From Knoxdaviesia capensis (taxonomy: Eukaryota; Ascomycota; Sordariomycetes; Microascales; Gondwanamycetaceae), in the NCBI GenBank assembly GCA_001510575.1, contig LNGK01000003.1, forward strand, positions 1,293,755 through 1,357,754: a stretch of DNA of 64,000 nucleotides, given 5' to 3'. The notes beneath the pieces are model-generated. The model had not been told where the DNA came from. It was given only the letters and a program-made list of their open reading frames with translations, and did not search any database. Shown here piece after piece: positions 1 through 11,298 of the stretch (its first letter is position 1; every line of letters begins with the position of its first letter). Position numbers and translations under genes: made by a program.

Positions 1-1074
1 ACCGCAAATCTTGCCTCCGCCGTATTTCCCTGGCCGACTAGAGCAAATACCCCATATCAAATTGTATCCGGGTATGCCCACTGCCTTTTTCCAGTGCTAC
101 AGGCAGGTAGAGAATGGCCCCGTCGTCGTCCTGGCCACCACAGTACGAGATGCTCCGTAATGTTAGAATCCGGTGCCTTGCTTCCAACGTGCCTTTTATA
201 CCTTGTATACGAGTTTCCCTAGGCTTCGATCACCCTTTTTGCTAGTGCGGGTGGGTTGCATCTATCCGATCTTGCTCGCTCTTTTTCTCTCCTTCGCTCC
301 TTCCCTGCTTGCCATCTCTCCACACACCCTGTCAGTCCTGCTCCTTCCTTGCTTTCTCCCTCTCTCTTCTCTCTTTTCCTGCTCACCCCATTTTAAATCT
401 TCTCGTCATCCTGTTTTCTTCCTCTCTTTTGTTCTTCTTCTACCCTCTTTTTCTTCCTCTTTTGGTTCTCTTTTTCCCTCTTCACCCCAAAAACTCCTGG
501 CTTTTACTGCCTTTCCTCTCGCTTATATTTTATATTCTTCTTCTTTTTCAGCATTCTTAGCCAGCTTCACTGCTTGACTCTCGTTTCTATCGTGCTCCTT
601 TTTCTTCTTCTTTTTTCAGGATCTCTCCTCGACTCTCGCTTTAATTACATACACGTATATATCAACTTATTTTGCATCCATAATTCTGGGCTCCTTCCGT
701 CTGTCTCCTTCTCCCAGGAACCGTTCCCCCTTGATATTTCTATGCGCATATAATCTTTTAATATTTTTTTTTCCCTCTTATTCATTCGTGCTTCTCCCCA
801 TCTCAACCTTGTCCCCACGAGATTTATATCCGACGACAAGTACTCTCTGGTCTTTGAACAACAACTCCTGGGCTTTAACTTCACTCCCGGAACGCGTTTC
901 TAACCCACTCTCCGGCATATCCGCCCGTGACTTGTGGCCCACCGCCTGATAATCGTCAATCGAACACGCTTGAATCGCTTCTGTTCTGATTCTCTGGATT
1001 GCCAACCTTCGACGATCCAGTAGTCCTTTTGAATAGTTCATTTTATTCTCTTGTCTTTAATTTCTCCATTCACC
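1..1074 (+). promoter_or_regulatory. Upstream region and CT-rich leader of the UTR2-like gene
   Basis: No coding signal is visible. From about 220 to 640 the plus strand is almost entirely C and T, a composition common in promoters and 5' leaders of filamentous fungi. A TTTTTTCAG at about 610-618 could be the acceptor of a 5' UTR intron, but no donor could be fixed. Short open frames here are low-complexity Ser/Leu/Phe translations of the CT tract. The ATG at 1075 is preceded by a suitable CACC context. Confidence 0.5.
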
Positions 1075-2815
1075 ATGCTCTCCCGCAATCTATTACCGCT
1101 GGCCGCCGGCCTGCTGCAGGCCACCTTGACTCTTGCCGAAGACCAAGCCACCTGCAGCCCTTCAGCGCAGTGCCCTGAGGCCACTCCGTGTTGCTCCCGT
1201 AAGTTCTCGTGCTAAATCTATATTAACAACCATCATCTCTCGGTCGGCCATGCGGTTCTACCCGTCGTGCAGATCGTGTCACCAGTGCGCCGCGATTGTC
1301 TTTTGGCTCGGAGGTTGCTCCATCTCCGCGATTTGTAACTGTTTTTGCGCAATCCTTTCCTTAAACGGGCGAAGATTTGTGTGGGCTGGTGGCCCTTTCA
1401 CTGTCGTGGTTTTATCTGATGTCTGCAAGTGCACACCGGCCCAGGCCAATGATGTTTGGTGTTCTGGGTGTTCCGAGAAAACCGTGACAACATGTCTTGG
1501 ATATTTTTTGTTCTGCATGAGAATGGCTGTTGTGGCTCCTTACCCCAGATCAAGCTAACTTTTGCCCCTTTGTGGCTGGTCACACACAGAATACGGCCAA
1601 TGCGGAGTTGGCGCCTATTGTCTGGGTGGCTGCGACCCCATCTCGTCCTTCTCTCTCGACGCCTGCGTTCCGGCTCCCGTCTGCAAGAGTCGCACCATGT
1701 CGATGAACTCGTTGGACCGCATCGTCGACGTGTCTAAATACCTCGGAGATGCCTCCAAGGCCGACTGGGTTTCCCAGGGAGAACCCGTCGCCCACAACGG
1801 CAACATCCTCCTCACCATGCCTCCCAACAGTGTCGGAACCCTGCTCACATCGACCGTGTATATGTGGTACGGCAGTGTCAAGGCCAAGCTCAAGACCTCC
1901 AGGGGCGCCGGAGTCGTCACTGCCTTTATCCTTATGAGTGATATCAAGGACGAAATCGACTACGAGTTTGTCGGAGTCGACCTGGAAACCGCCCAGACCA
2001 ACTACTATTTCCAGGGAATCCCCGACTACACCCACTCGGCCAACATCTCGCTCTCCAACACGTACGATAGCTTCCACGATTACGAGGTCCGCTGGACTCC
2101 CGACGAGATCAGCTGGCTGGTTGACGGCCAGGTGGGCCGTGTGCAGAAGCGCTCCGACACCTGGAATGCCACCACCAACCAGTGGGACTTCCCGCAGACC
2201 CCCGCCCGCGTGCAGCTGTCGCTCTGGCCCGGTGGTCTGCCGACCAATGCCAAGGGCACGATTGACTGGGCCGGAGGTGTGATTGACTGGAACTCGGAGG
2301 ACATCAAGCGCGATGGTTACTACTACGCCTCGTTCGGTGAGATCACCATCGACTGCTACGACGCCAAGACCGCCCCCGGAACCAACAACAAGGTCAGCTA
2401 CTACTACAACGATTACCGCGCGACCAACGACACCGTTGTCGACAGCGACAAGCCCACCATCATCAAGAGCTTCCTCGCCACCGGTCTGGACATGGATAAG
2501 GGCTCGACCAACGATAGCACCAATTCGACCGAGCTTCCCCAGCAGATCCCCGGTGGCTCCAACCCTGTGGCCACCACCCCTGCCCAGATCCCCGGCGGTG
2601 GAAACCCCTCCGGCTCCGGAAACAATGAGGGCGCCGGTGGCGAGAACGTCGCCAACAGCGACGGCTGCTCCGCCACATCCTTTAGCCAAGACTGCACTGG
2701 AGGAGGCAGCAGTAGCTCCAGCAACCAGCCCAGCGCGGCGCTGCGTCTTGGTGCCGGAACGAGTGCCAGCGCGCTAGCCATCGCCATTGCCTTTGCGGCC
2801 CTGTCGTGGTCGTGA
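1075..2815 (+). CDS. UTR2: Crh/Utr2-type cell-wall transglycosylase (GH16), GPI-anchored
   Basis: This enzyme links chitin to beta-1,6/1,3-glucan at the cell surface. Exon 1 is 1075-1198, intron 1199-1589 (GTAAGT...CACACAG, 391 nt), exon 2 1590-2815, giving 449 residues. Residues 1-20 form a signal peptide. A cysteine-rich CBM18-like segment follows at about 26-60; the join across the intron restores CCSQYGQCG and CLGGCDP, which confirms the splice. The GH16 catalytic motif DEIDYEF starts at D162, so E163 is the expected nucleophile and E167 the acid/base. The tail is Ser/Gly-rich with a hydrophobic C-terminus (ALAIAIAFAALSWS), as expected for a GPI signal. The cysteine module plus the DEIDYEF form of the motif point to the Utr2/Crh2 branch rather than Crh1. 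The 3' end faces the convergent gene ending at 4051. Confidence 0.93.
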
Positions 2816-4050
2816 TAGCAGGCAAGTTGTATATATTGCATCTCCCTTTTTGCCGGTTGTATATATATATATATATATCATCGTGGCTAGTGGCATTTTT
2901 GTATTCTTTCTCATTCTGGCCTCGGGGCATCTTAGGGGGGGTTTTCTGGCGTCTTGACCGTGCTTTTCAGCTTTTTGATATTCCTGTCTTCTGGGCTCTT
3001 CGTTTCTTTTTATCTGTCTTGTTGAAACTCAGTCATGCTCGTCCACTACTGGGCGAGTTGCCACTTAATGATCGATCCATAGCACGTTTCTTTTTCCTTG
3101 CGTTGTAGGCAGAAGGACGTGCCACCAAAACTGCCAATGTCATTTTCTTTTCTCGGGTTCGTTTCTGTCGGTGGCTGGCTTTTGTGTGTTCCGGGTTGCG
3201 TTCTGTGTTCTGCTGTAGTGGATGTGTTGTTTATTCATCGTGAATGTGGTTGGGAGTGCTGCATGTGCCACATTTCCGGCGATCTCAACCCTTACTGGCA
3301 AAGAGTCAAAGTGAGTTGGGATCTGCAGCCGAACTCGTCGGGCACTGCTCGGCTCATGACCTTTACCCTTTTCTTTACTTTTATCGGCGTGCTGTTCCTA
3401 CTCCTTCTCCTGTATGTGCTTAGCTGGGTGTGAGGCTTTCTGTATGGTATCTAGTTTTTTTTATAGCACACACTTACCCCTTTCTTTTCCTTGATACATT
3501 CTCGTATCTTCCCTCGCCTGATCCACAGGATGTGGATAACGCTTTTTCTGTCAACACGAGGCGGCGGCTTGGCGGAGAAAGCCGGCCGGCAATGGAGGTT
3601 CTGGGATAAAACCCGAATGGCAGGATACTAAGAATGAAGGGGACCGTCTTGTTGTATGCATAAGACGACATGTTTCGTACACTTGATGGACATGGCACGT
3701 TGGAACCAACGTTTCCTACAGGTCACTAAACGATCATTTGAAGGTGAAGCAGAGTAAAGTAGTTCAGAATATCCAATCTGGTGGGGGTATATGTGTATCT
3801 TCAGCACTATTCATAACATTCATTCAGATGAGCGCGAGAAACAAAAGAAATCGTTGAAAAGCCCGTTAGAAACGAGGAGAAAAGAGTACCTCCAAATGTC
3901 CAAAGTGTACACATCGATAAATCGAAACAAGAGAAAAATAGAATGCTACCAAGAACCCAGCTAGGAAAATAATAGTAAAAATGCTCAGGAAAGTATTGAG
4001 TAAAAACAACATCAAGAAGAAAAGTAAAATGCCATAAAGGAAAAGAGGGA
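2816..4050. other. Convergent 3' intergenic region
   Basis: This stretch lies between the stops of the UTR2-like gene and the minus-strand DUF8035-like gene and should hold both 3' UTRs. It contains an (AT)n run at 2861-2878. The short frames at 3098-3433 (plus) and 3866-4138 (minus) show no family resemblance and have the composition of UTR sequence. Confidence 0.5.
2861..2878. repeat. (AT)9 microsatellite in 3' UTR
   Basis: A pure AT dinucleotide run lies 45 bases after the stop codon of the UTR2-like gene, probably within its 3' UTR. Confidence 0.9.
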
Positions 4051-7000
4051 CTACAGCGCCATCGCCGCGTCCGAGAGCACATTCAACAGACTCGCCGCCG
4101 CACCGCCAATGCCCGCTGCGCCGAGCGCGCCGGGCCACATCTTGCGGCGATCGGCATCGCGCTCGTGGTCGCGGTCCCGCTCATGCTCACGGTCGCGGTC
4201 ACGATCGCGATCGCGCTCTCTCTCGCGCTCACGATCACGATCACGATCGCGATCGCGCTCTCTCTCGCGCTCACGATCACGATCACGATCGCGGTCTTTG
4301 TCCCGGTCGGACGAGCGGTCGTAGCGCGGCCGGTGGTCCCGCGGACGCTGGTCGCGGTCGCGGTCGCGCTCGTGGTCGCGGTCATGCGAGCGCCGCGGCC
4401 GGTGGTCGCGGTCGTCCCGCGGCTGCAGGCGAGTCTCATCCGCCGACGCGTCGCGGCGCGGCTGCCGCGGGCTGGCGTGGTGGCTGTGGGCGCGGTGGCG
4501 CCCATCGTGCCGATGATGGCCGTTCCCGGTTCCGCCACCACTGCCGCGACGGCGGCGGTGGGCTGACGAGTCGGTGTCGCTGGCGTCGCGGTCGCGCCGC
4601 CGGCTGCGGCTGCGGCTGCGGCGGCGCTGGTGCTGGCGGCGGTCGGAGAGCTCCGACTCGGGCGAGGTCTCGTAGGGGTCCGGGCCGAAGTGCACGCGAT
4701 TCGGGTTGCGGTTCTTCAGGATCGACTTGGGCTTGTCGGACGCTGCGCTGGCCGACAGGCTGCTGGTGCGCGAGCGGCCGCCGCCGCTGCCGCTGTGGCG
4801 CGGCGGGAGTGGCGGGCTGACGATCACGGGGATGGGCGCGGTGCGGGATTCGCGCCGTGCCGAGGAGGATATCTTGGCGGCGGCGGCGGCGGCCGTGGCT
4901 GCAGCGCCTGCGGAAACCGCAGCAGTGGCAGCGGCCTTGCGGTCGTCGTCTTCGTACGTGGTGTCGTGCTTCAGCGACGGCGGCACGCGGCGCTTGAGGC
5001 GCCGTGGCGTGTCGACGTTGTCGTCGGTGTCGGGCCAGTCCGCGTTGTCCTCCTCGCTGGAGTCTGTAACCGGGTACGGCGCATGGTCACGGGCCGGGCG
5101 GTGACGAGACTCGCGGTCGTCACGGCGGTGTGCCGCGCGCGGCGGGCCCCCCGATCGGTGAGATCGGCGCTCAACCGACCCGCCATCGCTGAGATCGCGG
5201 TCGGCCAGCGGCACGCGGGCGGTCGGGGACGACGACATGGGCGACGAGGTTGCGCGGGCGGCCCGCGACTCGACCGTCTGGCGGGCGAACTCGGCGACCT
5301 GGTCGCGACTCAGGCGGCCCAGCACGGCGACGTACTCGGGCCGCGCCTCGTAGCGCAGCCCCGCGCGGTGCACGACCTCGGGGCTGACGCGCGTGCGGGC
5401 AATCTTGGTCCACACGGCATCCAGCGGGATCTCGCGGCCGTACTGGTCGGGCAGCAGCGAGGTGCGGCGGCGCGGGAACACGGTCAGCTGCGACGACGGC
5501 GACGTGGGGATCGACGAGCGCAGCGCGGCGTCGGGGCGGTACGGCGTCTGCGAGGAGTCGTGCAGCGGCCCGCCGTGCGGGATGGTGATGGGGACGGCGA
5601 GCGAGGCGCGCGGGCCCGGCGGCGTCAGGTGCGACTTGGCCTGGCTGTCGAGGTTGAGCAGGTCGTTCGTCGACACCAGGGTGACGGAGCCGTGCGACGA
5701 CGCCGCCACGAGCGCCGAGCTGTCGTCGCTGGAAAACGACGACTTGGGCGAGTTTGCCGAGCGGAGCGGCATACTAGTCGGGCTTCTGCTAGCAGGAGTG
5801 CGAGGGGAAGCTTGCGGTTGCGGGGATGCGGTGGTGTCGGGGACAATCAGCCGCACTTCGGGGCGCGGCTTGGACTGGTCGCCGTCGGATCGGCGGCGGG
5901 CCAGCACCACAGCGTCGGAGACGGGGCTTAAAAGAGACGACGGCGTTGGCGTCAGTGGGCGCGGCGGCAGTGGTGGCGGGAGCAGGAGCTGGCGCTGGTG
6001 GTCCAGGCTCCGGCTACGGAGGCGGTCGTCGATGGCGGAGTCGGACACGGAGGATACCGACGTGGGCGGGGTTAAGGTAGAAGGCACCGAGATACGCGGG
6101 GACGCGGATACTGATAGCGGGATGGAGGTGCTGGTGCTGGTAGTAGTGACGATAGAAGCAGCGGGGGGGATGTCAGCAGGAAAATGAGGAGGAGGAGGAG
6201 GAGGAGGAGGTGGTGGTGGTGATGGATCGCTACAGTCGTCAAGGACACAGAGGAAAGCCTGGATAGAGTCCTAGATTACGAAACAAGTGGAATGTTCCCC
6301 GCCAGGGTGGCAGAGGTGAGACAATGTGCATGTTAGCAGTGCTCGATGGACACAGTCATCATGGGTAAGGGGGGGGTGTGTGTCTCAAGGAATGCCTGAC
6401 CTTGCTTTTGGCGAGAGTCTCAGATGAGAAGCCGTCCTTGTCAAGCTCGGCTTGCAGGAACTCCCAGGATAGCGCGTCTTTGCGGGGGAGGCCGGCCGGA
6501 CAGGCGGCGAGGGCGTTTGCGCGGATCTGCTCGATGCGCAGCTGCAGGTGCTCGGAGTCGTGGTGAGCGGAGCCGGGGGCCGAGGCGAACGACAGCGGGG
6601 TTTTCTCAGGCCCGCGAATGAACGCCGGTGGTTGGGTGTCGGCCTTCCGGAGTTGGCCCGGGTACGGTGGCGGCGGCGGTGGTGGCGCGACAGGATCGGG
6701 AACAAGAGCAGCCCGTTGCAGCGACTCGACGACACGCTCGAGAGCGGTGGTTTGCCGCGAGAGGTGTTCAGATATCCGGGTTAGGGCGGACAGATGACGG
6801 GACGACGGAGGGTTGGCGAACTGGTCTAGGTGGCCGTAGCTGGAGTAGGCCGACTCGGACTCGGTGATGATATCTTGTAGATCACTGAGAGGTTGGCGGC
6901 ACTGGTCGATGGCAGCAGTGATGATGGCGAGGATGGTGGTGATATCAAAGGGCACAGGAGCCGTGGAGGCTAGAGGAGCAGGAAGAGACGAAGAATGTGC

Positions 7001-7330
7001 ATTTGCGGAAGAGAGAGAAGGGGAAGAAGAGGTTACAGGACGAAGGGGAGGAGAGGAAGAAGAAGTAGGAGAAGCAACAAGCGGCGGGGACGAGATGAAG
7101 GAGGAGGGCGTCGGGAATATGGAGGAGGAGGAGGAGCAGTGCAGCGACGAATCAGCGCGGAGGTCATAGTCCAGGCCTTCCAGGCGGAGATGGTTGAGAG
7201 TCAGGTAAAGCGCGCGGAGAGTGGCGGCAGCGGCAGAGAAGTCATGGCCTTGGGCGCGAGAGCGCCGAAACAGGGCCAGTACAAGGCTGTCGATGGAGTC
7301 GATGTCGGCCGCGAGGTCGCTGGGGAGCAT
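4051..7330 (-). CDS. Large disordered protein with a DUF8035-like box
   Basis: Two minus-strand open frames form one gene. Exon 1 is 7330-6401, intron 6400-6271 (GTCAGG...CTAG, 130 nt), exon 2 6270-4051, giving 1049 residues. The join reads LAKSK then DSIQAFL, with no frame shift. Residues 1-180 look helical (DIDSIDSLVLALF; LNHLRLEGLDYD; later a leucine-rich segment with repeated SxLxxIxE spacing), like the N-terminal regions of fungal proteins of this class. Poly-proline starts at about residue 325. From about D585 the conserved box reads DQYGREIPLDAVWTKI, RVSPEVVHRAG and RYEARPEYVAVLGRL, which I match to DUF8035 from memory. After about 700 the chain is very rich in Arg, Asp, Ser and His, with RD/RE dipeptides near 950-1020 and a small hydrophobic C-terminus. 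Function is unknown. A five-codon uORF precedes the ATG. Confidence 0.82.
4202..4285 (-). repeat. In-frame 42-bp minisatellite, 2 copies, encoding RD/RE dipeptides
   Basis: A 42-bp unit beginning CGATCGCGATCG occurs at 4202-4243 and again without change at 4244-4285, followed by a partial third copy. The unit is 14 codons, so it keeps the frame of the minus-strand gene and encodes blocks of RD and RE dipeptides. The CGATCG core is itself palindromic. Copy-number change here would lengthen or shorten the charged tract in 14-residue steps. Confidence 0.88.
6186..6222 (-). repeat. (GGA)n-(GGT)n trinucleotide tract encoding poly-proline
   Basis: The plus strand reads GGA repeats followed by GGT repeats. 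On the coding strand this gives CCT and CCA codons, a run of about 11 prolines shortly after the start of exon 2 of the DUF8035-like gene. Confidence 0.85.
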
Positions 7331-7404
7331 AGTGTGTGTACTGTGGCAGCTGGAGGGGGCAGATCCCGGGACGTGGAGACCAGTAGTGAGCGGGAGTACC
7401 GGTA

Positions 7405-7422
7405 CTAGTCGGCGTAGGACAT
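7405..7422 (-). other. Five-codon upstream ORF (MSYAD-stop)
   Basis: An ATG at 7422 on the minus strand opens a reading frame of five codons ending in TAG, 74 bases before the main ATG at 7330. It is the closest upstream ATG frame I saw. If transcribed in the leader it could lower translation of the main protein. Its conservation is not known. Confidence 0.4.
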
Positions 7423-7668
7423 GGATGGAAGAAGACCAGGAGGGGGGGAGAGGAGAGGAGAGGATGTGAGAGGAAGCCCAGGGAGTAGTCTCTGGTGAGC
7501 AAAGCCCGGCTTCAGCGTGATGAAAAAGTGATGGGGCCGATGAGTGGCGATGATGTCAGTGGAGAGCGAGCAGAAAGGGAAGTGAGAGGTTGAAAAGGGA
7601 GGAAGAAGAAACAACACGAAGACGAGGAGGAAACCTGACGACAGGTTAATGGACGCCCCGTGTACAGT

Positions 7669-7701
7669 AGAGAGAGAGAGAGAGAGAGACAGAGAGAGAG
7701 A
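7669..7701. repeat. (AG)n microsatellite
   Basis: An AG dinucleotide run interrupted once by AC, in the presumed leader of the DUF8035-like gene, where it reads as CT in the sense strand. Confidence 0.9.
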
Positions 7702-8697
7702 ATGCGTGTATGTAGCAGGCTGTATAGCCGTCGTTTCCCACCACCACAACAACCACTCACCCACTACTAATCGTCTTTCTGTCTTTTTTTCGGTCTTTGT
7801 CTCCGCCAAGGCCAGAGGGGAGCCGTGAGATTCTGACTTTTACGTAGGAGGCGGGAAACCGAAGACACGCCGACTTTTTTCCTGAGGTGTGTGTGTGTGT
7901 GTAATTCGGCCGAACTGCAAGAATCTGGAGATTTCCAAGAACAAACCACACTTGCAAAATTGGCCCAAGAATGGAAAAGCCGGAGACAAATACAGGATTC
8001 ACGCACAGAAAGACAGAAAAGCGATATTTTGAACGAAAAAAAGTGTTGGTGGGCTATGACGGACAGACAGTATAAGCGGAGCAGGAAGAAATGCGCGGTT
8101 CGGTGTGCTGATACTGCGGTTGGCACGCACAGTTTCACGATAGCCGCCGGATGACGCAAGAAACCAACATGCAAAATAGAGGAAGCCGAAGGAGTGCGGA
8201 AGACCGTGAGCTGTGATTTTGGCGAGGCGAGGCCGATGGGAAATATCAAAAGAGGAGGAAGAAAGGAGAAGAGAACTACACTCGCGATATTCTCACCACC
8301 TCTTCCGTTCCGTACGACACGTCCCAGTGCCAACTCCGCTTTCAGCGGCTGCAGCTTTCATTTTTTTGTCTTCTTTCTTCTGGTTATGTCCGTCTATTCT
8401 CGCGTCCTGCATGTGGCTTGGACACACCGGCTGCCAAATCTCTCGGGCTGGCTGGCTGGCTGCGACGATAATGAACGGGCTCCCCCCGTCGCCTGATGCA
8501 ACCACATTTGACGGCCCAACACACACGGCCGTGTTACAGACAAACAGACATACATACATACCAGACTGGGAAACAAAGCCCTCAGGGCTGAAGAGGGACG
8601 TGTTTGAGCGCCTTAATGCAGCGTGTTTTCTGACCACATGCATATGTACAGACATTTCTCGGGGTGGGGGGGATATCCGCAACGGCGGATCCGTAGG

Positions 8698-8723
8698 ACT
8701 AGACTTACTGACTAGACTTACTG
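8698..8723. repeat. 13-bp perfect tandem duplication
   Basis: The sequence ACTAGACTTACTG occurs twice head to tail, at 8698-8710 and 8711-8723, with no change between copies. Confidence 0.9.
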
Positions 8724-9907
8724 ACCAGATCGATCCTCGAGTCACGGTGTGTCCGGGCGAAGTCTGCAAACGCCCTGCAGACGAGAAAGGGAGAAGAAGA
8801 AAGAGGCGAATAGAGGCAGTGAGGGGGGAGCTGTTCTTCGTCGTCTTCCTCGACGACCCAAGTACCACACACTCACACACACACAAGTACATAACGGGGT
8901 GAGACGCCCAGCGAAAATGGCCACGGGATATGTCGTGATTGGCCAAGGAAGAAACCAGTTTTGTCCTCTTTTTCTTCGAGAGGAATGACAGTCTTCTCTT
9001 GCTTCTTTGCTTCTCCTCAGTGGCGCAGTGGGTGCAAAGTCTCCACCGATCAACCATCCTTCGTTCGTCAGAAAAAAAAATTAGAAAAAAATAGAAGAAA
9101 ATATGAAGGATAGGACAATGCTGAAAGTACTGTACTGTTTGTCTGTTTGTCTGTCGATGCAGGGTCCAGCAGCACGGCCACCACCAATCCGGGCCTTACT
9201 TCCACACTCTTACACAGGTCTGTGATCCTTCACGAGCCATCCCAGCCCACCACGACTCGGCCATGGCATGCACGTAGCCGCTCGTCTCTGGAACTGCACA
9301 GTATGTACACAATTACATTGGGAGTCCTGAATCCCAAAACGCACAGCAGGGTCTGCCGTCACGACGTCCTCCAGCTCGCCATCACCAGCCGGCCGGCGCA
9401 CGAACCCAAAATTCCAGCTGGCCGCATTTTGGGTGCCAGTGTATGGAGTTAGTATACGAGCTGGAGTTCGTACGGGGCTGAATACGGCCAGCGAGGTAAT
9501 GATGATCCAGCGGCGAAAGCCTGAAAAATAATTCATGGTGGGATCGTATTCACGGTTCTCCCGACGAGGACCTTTTCGCTCGCTGTAAACCCTAAGACAC
9601 CCTAACACCCAGTAATTATCCCCAAAATACATCCAAAGACACAGACAACAGCGCACGCTATGTTTGCAAGTGCCACATGTACATTTCCCGACGCGCTCGT
9701 CGCAAACGAGGCTATGTGCCAGCACATCGCGGGCGGGTACGTGCAGAACAACCCAACCCAGCAGTTATGCACACACATACATCCTCCTTGGGCTTATGCA
9801 GCCACCACCGCCGCCGCCCGTGTGTCGCCGCCGGGGAACACTTACCGGCTACTTGTGTGTTCCTTCGTGGTGAACTTGTTTGTGAGGCTGTGGGGGGATG
9901 CTGCGGT

Positions 9908-9912
<5 letters not shown>

Positions 9913-9944
<32 letters not shown>
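9913..9944. repeat. (TG)16 microsatellite
   Basis: A pure TG run of about 16 units in intergenic sequence, preceded by a shorter imperfect GTGTGTAT stretch. Confidence 0.95.
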
Positions 9945-9948
<4 letters not shown>

Positions 9949-10894
9949 CCACGGTCTACGCCTATTTATTGGCTGTAGGCTGTTTGCTCCGCGAAGACGC
10001 TGCCCCGAACTGCCTTCAAGTCAGCCTGGAGCTAAAGCGGTGGACTAAACCAACACAAGAGCGACGAGAGGACAGAGAGGGGACGTGGAAATAAGCAATC
10101 TTGGGCACCTGAGTTGCCCTGCAAGCAACACTGTCCTACTGTACAACATGTTGAGTGTGGAAAGACGCTGGTGGTGTGCTTTGGCTGCCTGGTGCACCCA
10201 CCCACCCACCCCGAATTCTCGTCAAGGCGGGGAAGAGTCACAGGCAACGACATCTGACAGGGTTGGCCAGGTCATCGGAACATCTGGGAAACCCGGGCAT
10301 CTCCCAAAGCCTATTTGGGCCCGCACCCACGTCAATCTTCAGATGCAGACTACAGGACATTCATGGTACTGTACATACAAGCCGGGCAGAACATGGCGAC
10401 ATTATAGACTCGAAACTAGGACATGATCCACTGCTACGCCGTGTTAAAGCGAGGCGTGGATCCCGGGGAAATCAGGGAAATAAACTCACCCAAACTGCCG
10501 TTATACGCGACGGATTCTCGATGCGTTGGAGAGAAGCTTGAACCACCCGGGTCACCAAATGGCAAATGCCACCGTGGATGCCTGAACCCGGAGTACACCG
10601 AGGAAGAACAGAGATACACACATACAGCCAGGATAACCAAACCTCGAGATGATATGCGCTCGCGTCCAATGGATCGCCTTCGGTGCCCGTTGCAGGCGTT
10701 CTTCGGGGCATTTCTGGTGCGGTGTGCTGTCCCTATGCTGTCCCACCAACGAAGTGCTGCTCGTCGTCGCAAATCTCCGACAGCGAAGCGCATGATGACG
10801 ATGGTCCTTTATTCCCCAATCCGGACTGGGCTTTGAGTGTGCATGTATGAACGTACATTCACATGAGATGAGCTCCCGAGATATGTCAATTCAT

Positions 10895-10914
10895 ACACAC
10901 ACACACACACACAC
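10895..10914. repeat. (AC)10 microsatellite
   Basis: A pure AC dinucleotide run in the gene-poor region. Confidence 0.95.
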
Positions 10915-11278
10915 TATGCCATTGGGGAGGACCACAGCAGCCACATCACCACCACATCCATGATGTACAGTACACTTCCCTGTGGCTCAAGCAGAACAAT
11001 CCAGCACACACAACCCATCTTCCCCGCCGTGGGCCACCTACGAGAACATGACGAGAGAACACCTTGTGCCAATTGTCCAAACAAACGACGCCCAAACCTC
11101 CCCCTCCTCCACCCATCGCCATCGCTTTCTCGCCACTCTATTTTTGTGTGGCTGTTCACCTCCCTGCTTGCTTTCAGTTGCTGGCGCTCTTCGTATTGGA
11201 TGGATCCTCCACTCGCCCTTTTGCCTTCATCCCAGCTCCCTCCTCTCTCTCTCTTCCCCACTCCCAACCCAACCCAAC

Positions 11279-11298
11279 CGACGACGACGACGACGACG
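11279..11298. repeat. (CGA)n trinucleotide run
   Basis: About six to seven CGA/ACG units follow an AACCC-rich stretch. It is intergenic as far as can be judged. Confidence 0.85.

Larger units (their letters stand above)
7331..9100 (-). promoter_or_regulatory. Probable 5' leader and promoter of the DUF8035-like gene
   Basis: The plus strand is strongly purine-rich at about 7420-7700, so the leader is CT-rich in the sense of the minus-strand gene, mirroring the other long leaders in the window. It includes an (AG)n run at 7669-7701 and a perfect 13-bp tandem duplication at 8698-8723. Open frames are present on both strands but cross low-complexity sequence and resemble no family. Confidence 0.4.

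Noticed and set aside
1580..2689. A 369-codon antisense frame over the UTR2-like gene
   Set aside because: The plus strand carries the GH16 catalytic motif and cysteine module; the antisense is Val/Gly low complexity.
4630..5931. A 433-codon plus-strand frame over the DUF8035-like gene
   Set aside because: It is Arg/Gly/Ala-rich with no recognisable domain, while the minus strand reads the conserved DQYGREIP box.
8293..9057. A 254-codon minus-strand frame upstream of the DUF8035-like gene
   Set aside because: It crosses CA and GGCT repeats, has no conserved motif and lies in the likely leader or promoter region.
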